Under the pieces are notes generated by a model. The model ran no database searches and was not told the DNA's origin. It worked only from the letters and a program-made list of their open reading frames with translations. DNA of 39,803 bases from Pseudoalteromonas phenolica (GTDB taxonomy: Bacteria; Pseudomonadota; Gammaproteobacteria; Enterobacterales; Alteromonadaceae): NCBI RefSeq assembly GCF_005876835.1, contig NZ_PPSW01000051.1, positions 1 through 39,803 of the forward strand, in the 5' to 3' direction. This document shows, one piece after another, positions 16,455 through 23,512 of this stretch. Within the stretch, counting starts at the first letter, position 1. The number at the start of each line of letters is the position of its first letter. The position numbers and the translations under genes were made by a program.

Positions 16455-17553
16455 GTGGATCCTCGCTTTCATCATCGTTGCTATCTCTCTAGCAGCTAGC
16501 CATTTTCTAATTGATGAAAAGGGCTATGTACTGATTTCTGTCGGTAATACAACCGTTGAAGGCACAATCATTTCGTTCCTTGTATGGGCTGGAATTTGTT
16601 TCACGGTACTTTATTTTGCATTTATTACGTTACGTGCACTACTTCGCATGTACGGTAAAACCACGGGTTTTTGGCGTGGTAAAAAAGAACTTAAAGCTCA
16701 GCAAGTGTGGCAACAAGGTTTATGGGCGAGCATCAATGATGATGCTGCTGCGGTGCAGAGTACGCTTAATAAAGGGCAAGCCCCTGAAGAGTGGCAAGAC
16801 GCGCAGCAAGCCTTACTGGCAAAAGCTGCATTACAGCAAGGCGATAAAGCACAAGCACTGGCGCATTTACAAAACGTCAGTGATGCAGGGCAGAGCAAGG
16901 TGCCTAAACTTTGGTTGGATGCCAATCAGAATGAGCAAGCGTTAGCCTTATTAGATGCGCCAATGGCAGAGAAAAAACCAACGCAGGCTGCGATGAGTAG
17001 TTATTTGGCCGGGTTACTACAGGCTGAAAAACACGCTGAATTAGCGACGGCGATTAATCAGCACTACAAGCGCTTAGATTGGTCGCAAGCACAGTGGCAA
17101 GCATTTATGGCACGTTGGTTTACTGCGAACGCAGAGCAGGCGATTGGCCAATTTGAACAACTTCCTAAAGCATTAAAAGTGCAAAGCGAAGCGCTTTATA
17201 TGCAGTCGCAAGCCAGTGCAGGGCAGTGGCAAAACTTACTGCCGACATTACAAAAATGGCTAAAGAAAGGTCAGTACCAGGCATTTGCTGATGTGGTCGT
17301 GCATGCCAAAAACCCTGATGTTAAATTGCGTACATCACTGCAAGATGCGTTGAAAAAACATCCAGAGCAACCGCAATTGTTGTTTGCCATGGGTTGCCTA
17401 GCTAACGCGGCGGGTGAGTATGAATTGGCGGCGAAAGTATTCGACAATTGTCAGCTAACAGAGCTGGATAAAACCCATTTAAAACCGGTTCTAAACAGCT
17501 ATGAGCAAACTCAGCAGTTCCAAAAAGCTTATTTATTATTGGCCGCAAAATAA
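16447..17553 (+). CDS. hemY: HemY protein (heme-operon membrane TPR protein)
   Basis: The 368-aa protein has two N-terminal membrane helices (about 3-22 and 45-67), a basic turn and a cytoplasmic domain of helical TPR-like repeats, the layout of the proteobacterial HemY family (PF07219). It is linked to late heme synthesis by its operon, but its biochemical role is not established, and it is unrelated to the Bacillus HemY oxidase. Its ATG overlaps the end of the hemD/hemX frame by eight bases, implying coupled translation. It is the last gene before a strong terminator. Confidence 0.92.
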   Translation: MIRWILAFIIVAISLAASHFLIDEKGYVLISVGNTTVEGTIISFLVWAGICFTVLYFAFITLRALLRMYGKTTGFWRGKKELKAQQVWQQGLWASINDDAAAVQSTLNKGQAPEEWQDAQQALLAKAALQQGDKAQALAHLQNVSDAGQSKVPKLWLDANQNEQALALLDAPMAEKKPTQAAMSSYLAGLLQAEKHAELATAINQHYKRLDWSQAQWQAFMARWFTANAEQAIGQFEQLPKALKVQSEALYMQSQASAGQWQNLLPTLQKWLKKGQYQAFADVVVHAKNPDVKLRTSLQDALKKHPEQPQLLFAMGCLANAAGEYELAAKVFDNCQLTELDKTHLKPVLNSYEQTQQFQKAYLLLAAK

Positions 17554-17605
17554 CGGCAGCTATTTGACCTGAGCTTTGGTTATTTAGAAAATTAGACACA
17601 GATAG

Positions 17606-17639
17606 AGCCCCAGCTATAGTTATGTAGCTGGGGCTTTTA
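17606..17639 (+). terminator. Intrinsic terminator of the cyaY-to-hemY operon
   Basis: AGCCCCAGCTA (17606-17616) pairs perfectly with TAGCTGGGGCT (17625-17635) around an 8-base loop, followed by TTTTAT. It lies 52 bases after the hemY stop. Confidence 0.9.
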
Positions 17640-17640
17640 T

Positions 17641-17802
17641 ATCCCAATTTTATTAACCAACTAATCATTCTAGCGAGCTAAAAAGGCCACTAACTTCGTC
17701 TGAAACTTCTTAAATAGAACAACTATATATTAAAGTTTCATCCTTGTTATTTGCCATTTTTTCTGTCGCAATAATTGATTAGAAACTTAATGCAATTGGA
17801 AT
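17641..17802. repeat. Complete 162-base inverted-repeat (MITE-like) element
   Basis: The element starts ATCCCAATT and ends AATTGGAAT. The two arms of about 75-80 bases are imperfect inverted copies: both arms, read from the ends inward, show CCAATT, ATTAA, CTAATCA, GCGA, AAAAA.GGC, TAAC and TGAAACTT in the same order. TAGAACAACTA at 17715-17725 lies at the centre. An RNA copy could fold into one long hairpin. Related copies are at 1-88 (half) and 3481-3643. No transposase gene is present. It fills the first half of the 463-base gap between hemY and add. Confidence 0.7.
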
Positions 17803-18016
17803 GGAAAGAGGTCGAATGAGCTCGCTATTGAGGACACCTGTCCTTGATCATAATCGCTACATGCGTATGATCTGGAAAATTTTATCTTCAAAAAGCAGAT
17901 GTTACTTAAAACCTGAATGTGTATTGCGATTCCACATAAGGTCTTTTTGAAGCGAGTCTTAGAAGCCGTGCGATAAGCCTTCTGAGTAGGTCACGATTGA
18001 TAGAGGATTGGTATTT
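17803..18016 (+). promoter_or_regulatory. Leader of the adenosine deaminase gene with predicted hairpins
   Basis: After the repeat, 214 bases precede the add start. They contain a small hairpin (AGGAC 17831-17835 with GTCCT 17840-17844) and a larger one (GATCATA 17846-17852 and CGC 17855-17857 pairing with GCG 17863-17865 and TATGATC 17866-17872, with a 2-base AT bulge). A third is TTAGAAG 17959-17965 with CTTCTGA 17979-17985. Spacing is compact for the first two, as in a folded leader. No known riboswitch consensus fits. No clear promoter boxes were identified. The ribosome binding site GAGG is at 18003-18006. Confidence 0.35.
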
Positions 18017-19015
18017 ATGTTCGATAAGAAATTCCCGTTATTAGACTTACACCGCCATTTAGATGGCAATGTACGTGCTAACACTATTTTGGAGTTAGGT
18101 AGGCAATTTAATTTAACGCTTCCGGCCAATGACTTAGAAGGCTTATTACCACATGTTCAAGTGCAGAGCACTGAACCCAATCTTGTGGCGTTTTTACAAA
18201 AGCTAGACTGGGGTGTGAAGGTATTGGGTGACTACGATGCGTGTCGTCGTATTGCGATAGAAAACGTAGAAGATGCCATTGCACAAAACATCGATTACAC
18301 TGAATTAAGATTCAGCCCATACTACATGGCACAAAGTCATAACTTACACCCACAAGGTGTCGTAGAAGCCGTAGTTGATGGCATTAAGTCGGCAACCGCT
18401 AACCGTGATATCAAGGTTAATCTGATCGGCATTATGTCGCGTACTTTTGGTGTTGAAAAGTGCCAGTATGAACTAGACGCAATCTTAGCATTCAAAAACG
18501 ATATGGCAGCGGTTGACTTAGCGGGTGATGAGCTTGGCTTCCCGGGTGAATTATTTGTTGATCACTTTAAGCAAGTTCGCGACGCGTATTTAGGCGTAAC
18601 CATTCATGCAGGTGAAGCTGAAGGCGCTTCAAGTGTCTGGCAGGCGATTCAAGAACTAGGCGCAACGCGTATTGGTCATGGTGTGAAGTCAATTGAAGAT
18701 CCAAAATTGATGGATTACTTACGCGATAACCGTATTGGTATTGAATCTTGCTTAACCAGTAACATTCAAACCAGTACCGTGGCTGATTTAACCAAGCACC
18801 CGCTTAAACAATTCTTAGATCACGGCATTGCGGCATGTATTAATACCGATGATCCAGCCGTGCAGGGTATTGAGCTACAACATGAGTTTATCGAAGCGGC
18901 TAAAGTAGCGGGTTTAACCGCTGATGATGTGAAAAAAGCCCAAGAAAATGCGCTTGAAATCGCATTCTTAAGTGATTCAGACAAACAAGCCTTACTAGCG
19001 AAAAAAGCGGGTTAA
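18017..19015 (+). CDS. add: Adenosine deaminase
   Basis: It deaminates adenosine and deoxyadenosine to inosine forms in purine salvage, using zinc in the cytoplasm. The 332-aa protein follows E. coli Add closely throughout. It has metal-binding His12 and His14 in DLHRHLDGN, His197 and catalytic Glu200 in IHAGEAEG, His221 in IGHGVKS, and Asp278-Asp279 in INTDDPAVQG. The frame opens at TTG 18008, but ATG at 18017 has GAGG about ten bases upstream and matches the family start. It stands alone, with a hairpin-containing leader upstream and a hairpin after the stop. Confidence 0.96.
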   Translation: MFDKKFPLLDLHRHLDGNVRANTILELGRQFNLTLPANDLEGLLPHVQVQSTEPNLVAFLQKLDWGVKVLGDYDACRRIAIENVEDAIAQNIDYTELRFSPYYMAQSHNLHPQGVVEAVVDGIKSATANRDIKVNLIGIMSRTFGVEKCQYELDAILAFKNDMAAVDLAGDELGFPGELFVDHFKQVRDAYLGVTIHAGEAEGASSVWQAIQELGATRIGHGVKSIEDPKLMDYLRDNRIGIESCLTSNIQTSTVADLTKHPLKQFLDHGIAACINTDDPAVQGIELQHEFIEAAKVAGLTADDVKKAQENALEIAFLSDSDKQALLAKKAG

Positions 19016-19042
19016 TCTGCTACTATCTCTATAAAGATTAAT

Positions 19043-19071
19043 AGACGGTAACACCCAAATGGTTACCGTCT
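19043..19071. terminator. Hairpin between add and the CBS gene
   Basis: AGACGGTAAC (19043-19052) pairs perfectly with GTTACCGTCT (19062-19071), loop nine bases. No T run follows on either strand. Instead the plus strand continues into three tandem TAGTC units and one TAATC (19071-19090). It serves the convergent add and CBS genes if it terminates at all. Confidence 0.55.
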
Positions 19072-19105
19072 AGTCTAGTCTAGTCTAATCTGAACTGTGA
19101 TTAAC

Positions 19106-19513
19106 TTATGAAGCTTTTGCGCAGCTTAAATAAGCTTGTTTAAGCGCATTGATAACCCGCGAGCGCGTCACTAATCCAATCACTTTATTGTCTTCCACTA
19201 CAGGATAAATTTTTGGTTTATCTCCCTGCATTTGCGTGGCTAAATCAACCACCAACACATTACTTTTTACTGCCAGAACATCTTTGCTCATCAAGTCTTG
19301 TGCGGTGATCTGACCGTCACAAAAATAGCTGTTTTGTAACAGTGGATTAAGCAGTTGTTGTTCAGAAATAAAACCAATTAACTGCTTTTGTGCATCGACT
19401 ACGGGCGCGCCAAATAGTCCATGGCTTTGCAGTTGTTCAATAATGTCTGTTAATTCTGTGTGTGCGTAAATAGCCGGAAATTGGCTGGTCATAATGTCTT
19501 TAATTGCTTGCAT
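19106..19513 (-). CDS. CBS-domain pair protein
   Basis: The 135-aa soluble protein consists of two CBS domains (about residues 5-58 and 72-128), a Bateman module that usually binds adenosyl ligands such as AMP, ATP or S-adenosylmethionine. Each domain shows the family pattern: DIMTSQFPAIYAHTELTDI then GAPVVDAQKQLIGFISE, and DLMSKDVLAVKSN then IYPVVEDNKVIGLVTRS. No effector domain is attached, so it may regulate a partner. AGGAGA about ten bases before ATG supports the start. It is convergent with adenosine deaminase, whose substrate is adenosine; whether that is meaningful is unknown. Confidence 0.88.
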   Translation of the reverse strand: MQAIKDIMTSQFPAIYAHTELTDIIEQLQSHGLFGAPVVDAQKQLIGFISEQQLLNPLLQNSYFCDGQITAQDLMSKDVLAVKSNVLVVDLATQMQGDKPKIYPVVEDNKVIGLVTRSRVINALKQAYLSCAKAS

Positions 19514-19623
19514 AATACGGTTCTCCTGTTGGTTGAGATTAGTATCAGCAATAAAGTGTGATTGGTAAAATGGGTTGTTTAGATTGGTTTGATTGTTTTT
19601 GTTGAATGACTCATTTTCAATAA

Positions 19624-20457
19624 TTATGGAAAAGCTTCTCCATTAGATAATAGGCTTTCTATCAAACTTTTTGTTTGATGAGACATGCAATCTAATGAAT
19701 GTGTCATGTGCGCGTGCTCTGAATCATGGCAATCGTACGAGATGAGTCTTAAAGACCCGGAAAATAGCGCAATGAGGTCTAAAAAATCATTAGGTTGCAT
19801 GAAAGGATCTTTTTCATATGTGAAAAGTAACCCTCGAATAGGAGCGCCACTCTTTAACTTCTGCATCTGATAGTTATTAGCTAATCTCCAATTAGGGTAT
19901 TGTATTTGGCTTTGTCTAGTACCAGCGAATGCAGGTGCAAATGCAATAATAGAGTTATATTTTTCAGGATTCAAAGATGCAAAAAGCATAGATGACCATG
20001 CTCCAGCAGAATGCCCAGCCAAAAAAATGTCATTTGAAGAAAATCCATCCTCTAAAACTTTATCCACTAATCTTTTTATTTCATTTGCTCTAGAAAATGT
20101 ATAGTTACCAGTAGCTTTTGGGTAGGGCTTTTCAATTGAGTTTGAACATAAAATAATTATAAAAAAATCTCTAAAAGCGTTGTCTGTAATGGAGCTGGGG
20201 ACATATTTGCTGCATGAGTTGAGTTTTCTAGGATTAACTGTTCCGTGGTTGTAGATTAAAACTTTTTTATTTTTCGAAATCTTATCTAGCATTAAGGTGT
20301 TTATTTCGTTTGCATTTATAGCAAAAATTAACGTCTTTTCAATATTGTGGATGGCTATTTCTGTCTTTTCTTTAGGAATATCCAATAGATGCAAAACGCA
20401 AAGAAATAGAGTGGAAATGAAGAGTAATGGAATAAAAATTTTTATATAAATATTCAT
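19624..20457 (-). CDS. Membrane-anchored alpha/beta hydrolase
   Basis: The 277-aa protein has an N-terminal hydrophobic segment (about residues 5-26) that serves as signal or anchor, so the enzyme probably faces the periplasm. The nucleophile elbow GHSAG (Ser150) and the upstream YNHGTVN loop indicate an alpha/beta hydrolase. Candidate acid and base residues are Asp in YEKDPFMQP and a His in the C-terminal HAHMTHSLD. Nearest class is dienelactone-hydrolase or esterase-like, with no assigned substrate. The coding sequence is visibly richer in A and T than its neighbours, suggesting recent acquisition. There is no good ribosome binding site. A 9-base hairpin separates it from the glycine-rich peptide gene upstream, with which it probably forms a two-gene cassette. 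Confidence 0.75.
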   Translation of the reverse strand: MNIYIKIFIPLLFISTLFLCVLHLLDIPKEKTEIAIHNIEKTLIFAINANEINTLMLDKISKNKKVLIYNHGTVNPRKLNSCSKYVPSSITDNAFRDFFIIILCSNSIEKPYPKATGNYTFSRANEIKRLVDKVLEDGFSSNDIFLAGHSAGAWSSMLFASLNPEKYNSIIAFAPAFAGTRQSQIQYPNWRLANNYQMQKLKSGAPIRGLLFTYEKDPFMQPNDFLDLIALFSGSLRLISYDCHDSEHAHMTHSLDCMSHQTKSLIESLLSNGEAFP

Positions 20458-20462
20458 AATTT

Positions 20463-20485
20463 AGCGCTTTAGATTATAAAGCGCT
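20463..20485 (-). promoter_or_regulatory. Intercistronic hairpin between the peptide and hydrolase genes
   Basis: AGCGCTTTA (20463-20471) pairs perfectly with TAAAGCGCT (20477-20485), loop five bases. It lies within the 39-base spacer, ending five bases before the hydrolase ATG, without a T run. It may stabilise the upstream peptide message or hinder translation of the hydrolase rather than terminate. Confidence 0.55.
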
Positions 20486-20496
20486 CAAGTTATTTG

Positions 20497-20748
20497 TTAA
20501 ACAATATTTTTGTCTGGTACGTAGGTGCAAACCCAAACATACGTTGGACCGCCGCTGCCATCATCGCCGCCGCCGCCACCGCCGCCACAACCACCACCGC
20601 ATGAGATAACGGGATGTGAAGCAACAGTTGTGGTAATGGTTATTGTTTGCCAAGTGCCCCCTGCAACGTTTGGAGTTTGCTCAACTGGCAATGACTCTAA
20701 ATCTTTGCTTAAAGTTTTGAGGTGACTTTTCTTAAGCTTTAACTTCAA
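20497..20748 (-). CDS. Small peptide with double-glycine leader and glycine-rich core (RiPP/bacteriocin precursor candidate)
   Basis: The 83-aa product begins with a basic amphipathic stretch (KLKLKKSHLKTLSKD), then LPVEQTPNVAGG ending at Gly30-Gly31. This layout matches double-glycine leader peptides that are cleaved by C39-type peptidase transporters, and I associate the LKTLSKD...TPxVAGG pattern with RiPP precursors. The predicted 52-residue core has a Thr-rich start (TWQTITITTTV), Cys50, Cys54 and Cys74, and a seven-glycine run (55-61), and ends with aromatic and Cys residues. The start codon is TTG at 20748, since no ATG is available in frame (a stop lies five codons upstream). The ribosome binding site is weak (AGAAG). 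No modification enzyme or exporter gene is in the window. Function is inference. Confidence 0.65.
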   Translation of the reverse strand: MKLKLKKSHLKTLSKDLESLPVEQTPNVAGGTWQTITITTTVASHPVISCGGGCGGGGGGGDDGSGGPTYVWVCTYVPDKNIV

Positions 20749-20832
20749 AATAACTTCTTTTTAGTTTTAATTTGAAATTTAATGTTGTCATTGTGTTTTA
20801 AATTTGTAAATTGAAGAAATCTAAATCAGATA

Positions 20833-21525
20833 TTAATGTTGCTCATATTTCGCCTTGATAAGTGCCACATAGTGATCGAGATTCTTCTTTTCATGCAGAC
20901 TAAAACCATCTTCTAATAAAGTTGCACCTTGAATTCTATCGAGTCTAAATTCACGATAATCAGCTCTGAGTTGGCAATATGCAACCAGTGTCCATTTACC
21001 ACCCCAATAGACTAATCCCAGCGGTTCAACAATGCGCGAAGTGAGTGCTTGTTTGGCATCACTGTAATGTAAATCAACACAGCGTTTTTGTTCGATACCT
21101 TGGCGCAGGGTATAAGTAAACGATTGATGCTCGGCGTTATGGCTCCAGCCTGAGACTAAATAAGGCTGATCGGTTGTTTGTTGTTTTAACTGTGCGGGCA
21201 GCACGGCTTCTATTTTGGTGATAGCGCTTTGTGCTTTTTCGGCTAAATCTGGATCTGTCCAAGCGCTGACCATTTTGCTGCCAAGCAACAGTGCTTGCAG
21301 CTCATCCATAGTGAACATCATAGGTGGTAAATCATAGTCACTTATGAGATAACCAATGCCAGCTTCGCCTTCAATGGGCACACCAGAGCTTTGAAGATGT
21401 TGGATGTCACGATAAATGGTGCGCTCTGACACATTCAAACGCGTTGCCAAGTCACACGCTCGGGTTGCGAGTCGACGACTTTTTAGAATGTTGACCAGTT
21501 GAAATAACCGCTCAGATTTATGCAC
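20833..21525 (-). CDS. YafY/WYL-type transcriptional regulator
   Basis: The 230-aa DNA-binding regulator has an N-terminal winged helix (residues 3-60, with SERTIYRDIQHLQSSGVPIEGEAGIGYLI), a linker, and a C-terminal WYL domain (about 135-215; EPLGLVYWGGKWTLVAYCQLR then YREFRLDRI). WYL domains often sense nucleic acids or small ligands. The start is GTG at 21525 with AAGGA seven bases upstream. A nearby ATG is out of frame. It follows the small dimeric-barrel gene by 37 bases on the same strand, and the pair is likely one operon that this protein may regulate. Confidence 0.87.
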   Translation of the reverse strand: MHKSERLFQLVNILKSRRLATRACDLATRLNVSERTIYRDIQHLQSSGVPIEGEAGIGYLISDYDLPPMMFTMDELQALLLGSKMVSAWTDPDLAEKAQSAITKIEAVLPAQLKQQTTDQPYLVSGWSHNAEHQSFTYTLRQGIEQKRCVDLHYSDAKQALTSRIVEPLGLVYWGGKWTLVAYCQLRADYREFRLDRIQGATLLEDGFSLHEKKNLDHYVALIKAKYEQH

Positions 21526-21562
21526 ACCATTGTCCTTTTTGTTTTACTTGATGACTAGAGTG

Positions 21563-21886
21563 TTAGGCACTTTGTTCACAAGGCGTCTGACTTACTGCAT
21601 TGTAGCGCTCTAATTTCACTGTGTCTTTCTCAATCAGTTGCGCGAACTGCTGACAAATTGGGTTTTCCATAAAGGCATCACCAATGCGCTTGGCATCAGC
21701 CATGGTCTCAAAATACACCACATCAACATAGCTGTGGGCATCTGCTAATTTTGCAAGCGAGCGGTAGAGCACACCAGGTTGTTGATCAATGAAGATTTGG
21801 AAAGCCGAGTTTGCAGCTTCGAACTGAGCAAGGTCTGCGTTTTCTTGTAACTTGAATTGCACGATTTCAATGGCGTTATTAGACAT
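21563..21886 (-). CDS. Small dimeric alpha/beta-barrel (ABM-like) protein
   Basis: The 107-aa cytoplasmic protein has the beta-alpha-beta-beta-alpha-beta pattern of the dimeric alpha/beta barrel superfamily (antibiotic-biosynthesis-monooxygenase or NIPSNAP-like). It has an initial strand IEIVQFKLQ, a helix with FEAANSAFQIFIDQQPGVLYRSLAK, then VDVVYFETMADAKRI and a C-terminal helix. Members range from monooxygenases to stress-induced proteins, and no catalytic residue can be named. GGAGAT about seven bases before ATG supports the start. It is upstream of the WYL regulator gene. Confidence 0.7.
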   Translation of the reverse strand: MSNNAIEIVQFKLQENADLAQFEAANSAFQIFIDQQPGVLYRSLAKLADAHSYVDVVYFETMADAKRIGDAFMENPICQQFAQLIEKDTVKLERYNAVSQTPCEQSA

Positions 21887-22081
21887 AATTATCTCCGTAT
21901 TAACTGTTGTTGGTTGACGTAGATAAGTAAATCACAGCGTCATGTCAGGGAGTGTCAGTAGGGTTTTATTAGCTGGCAGCAGGACAATTCGATTTGGACT
22001 CAGTTATAAACTTTGCCGTTTTCTTATGTCTATCAAAGCGGTAAGATGAAAATCGGTACTTGTAGTAAAGGTTCAACGGAT

Positions 22082-22717
22082 ATGAAAGAAAAATTAAGAG
22101 CAAGCTTAGGCAAAATCACTTTTGAGCTGATGATAGTAACGCTAGGTGTGCTAATCGCTCTGGTGATTAATGAGTGGTTTCAAAATTATCAAGAAGAAAA
22201 GTATGCGCATGTCATTCTTGAAAAAACACATTATGAAATGGAGAGTAATTTAGAAAAGCTTCAGAGTGCTATAGAAATCTATGAAGAAACACTTCCAGTT
22301 ATCGAAAAGTTACTGAAATTAGATCAAACTGCAGATAATAACAAACTAGCCATAGCATATTTAGACACTAACTCTAGTGTGTGGGAGTTTGCACTACTAA
22401 GAGATGAACTAAAAGAAGTGCCTGTGAAACTGTTAGTGACTATTTCATCAAGTTATAAAGCAACCCATGATGCGCAGGCAGCATCAGAGCTTATAGGTCC
22501 AAGCTCCTTTAATAAGTTTCTCAAAGAGTTTTCAGTAACGACTGATAAACAAAGTTTACTGAAGGATTTAAAGTTAGATGTTCAAAATGCGCATTTGAAA
22601 GCTCAGCTTGCATCTTTTATGCTAGAGCGTACAGTTAATGAAACTGCATATTATCTGAAAACTGGTGAAATGAACCCCGAAAGAACACAAGTAGAGGTTT
22701 CCTTTAGCCTAGATTAA
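22082..22717 (+). CDS. Unrecognised single-pass membrane protein
   Basis: I do not recognise this 211-aa protein with certainty. A short basic start (KEKLRASLGK) precedes one membrane helix (about residues 12-31, FELMIVTLGVLIALVINEWF). A charged, mostly helical domain of about 180 residues follows, probably periplasmic and rich in Glu and Lys, with no cysteine and no catalytic motif. The N-terminal organisation resembles families in which LLIVTLGVLIAL-type helices anchor a helical sensor-like domain (DUF6090-like), an impression rather than an assignment. The frame is open to a TTG at 22013, but ATG at 22082, with AAAGG about ten bases upstream, starts just before the helix. It is monocistronic and ends at a bidirectional terminator. 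Confidence 0.6.
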   Translation: MKEKLRASLGKITFELMIVTLGVLIALVINEWFQNYQEEKYAHVILEKTHYEMESNLEKLQSAIEIYEETLPVIEKLLKLDQTADNNKLAIAYLDTNSSVWEFALLRDELKEVPVKLLVTISSSYKATHDAQAASELIGPSSFNKFLKEFSVTTDKQSLLKDLKLDVQNAHLKAQLASFMLERTVNETAYYLKTGEMNPERTQVEVSFSLD

Positions 22718-22725
22718 GCATAATA

Positions 22726-22755
22726 AAAAACGCCAGCAAAAATGCTGGCGTTTTT
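22726..22755. terminator. Bidirectional intrinsic terminator
   Basis: A perfect 13-base stem (22726-22738 with 22743-22755, loop AAAA) has the core CGCCAGCA/TGCTGGCG and A/T runs on both sides. It separates the convergent membrane-protein and fre genes. Confidence 0.93.
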
Positions 22756-22769
22756 ATTACGAAGCCGTG

Positions 22770-23483
22770 TTATTTGATGAAAGCAAAGGCATCGGCGTAC
22801 ATGTTCTCGCGAATTGCACCATGAGCGATAAAGTCATCGCGAACAGGGCCAATCATGTCGAAGCGGCCCGCCATATAGATTTCGTAGGCTGCAAGTGAGT
22901 CGAAATCTTTTAATACCGCTTTGTGAACGAAACCTGTGTGGCCTGCCCAGTTATCGCTGGCATTATCAACGACAGGTACGAATGTGAAGTTTGGCTTTTT
23001 CGCAGCCCAAGCTTGCATCTCTTCTGCTGCATACAGTGCTGATTCGTCACGTACACCCCAGTAAAAATGCACCTGACGGTCTGAGTCAATTTCAGCTAAA
23101 TGATCGGCCATTGATTTCACATAGCTAAAACCTGTACCGCCCGCTAATAACACGATTGGTAATTGTGATTCAGTACGTAATTCAGAAATGCCTAGGCCAA
23201 CCTCAACGTTTGCATGCGTGCCATTTGCGTGGTGCTCACGTAAATGATCAAGCGCTTGCATGGCATAGCTGTTTTCTTCAGAAGCGCCAATATGAAGTTC
23301 TAGTAATTCTTTTTGGCTTGGGCGACTCGCAATTGAAAAAGCGCGCTTGTCTTTCTCGCCAAGTACTAATTGAAGGTAATGACCTGCTTTAAACTCTGCA
23401 GGTTCGCTTGGTTTTAGCTCTACCTTGTAAACAAATTCTGTTAGGGGGGTAATACTTACTACTTCTGCATTTAACACTTGCAT
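22770..23483 (-). CDS. fre: NAD(P)H-flavin reductase
   Basis: Fre reduces free FMN, FAD or riboflavin with NAD(P)H in the cytoplasm. The 237-aa protein is a ferredoxin-reductase-like two-domain enzyme: a flavin-binding barrel with RAFSIASRP and a nucleotide-binding domain with LLAGGTGFSYVKSM. It ends with DAFAFIK, as in E. coli Fre (DAFAFI). The frame is open to GTG 23498, but ATG at 23483 has AAAGG at good distance. It follows ubiD by 29 bases, the arrangement seen in E. coli, where reduced flavin may support prenylated-FMN formation needed by UbiD. Confidence 0.93.
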   Translation of the reverse strand: MQVLNAEVVSITPLTEFVYKVELKPSEPAEFKAGHYLQLVLGEKDKRAFSIASRPSQKELLELHIGASEENSYAMQALDHLREHHANGTHANVEVGLGISELRTESQLPIVLLAGGTGFSYVKSMADHLAEIDSDRQVHFYWGVRDESALYAAEEMQAWAAKKPNFTFVPVVDNASDNWAGHTGFVHKAVLKDFDSLAAYEIYMAGRFDMIGPVRDDFIAHGAIRENMYADAFAFIK

Positions 23484-23512
23484 TATTAAACCTTTCACGA
23501 CGCGTGCAGCGT

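Noticed and set aside
17841..17890. Purine riboswitch upstream of adenosine deaminase
   Set aside because: The ATAATCGCTACAT stretch looks faintly like the riboswitch start, but the stretch folds on itself as a simple hairpin and the conserved three-way-junction bases and second loop are missing.
17985..18014. Fourth copy of the inverted-repeat element ending in GAGGATTGGTAT before add
   Set aside because: The last 12 bases match the end of the copy at 1-88, but the rest aligns poorly and no core TAGAACAACTA is present. The match is too weak to call.
19071..19090. Tandem TAGTC repeat as a CRISPR-like or phase-variable tract
   Set aside because: There are only three exact units plus one variant of five bases, outside any coding region and promoter. 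It is a minor tandem repeat.
20525..20725. Plus-strand open frame with a run of prolines
   Set aside because: It is the antisense reading of the glycine run in the peptide gene. The proline run follows from the complement of the Gly codons, and no ribosome binding site supports it.
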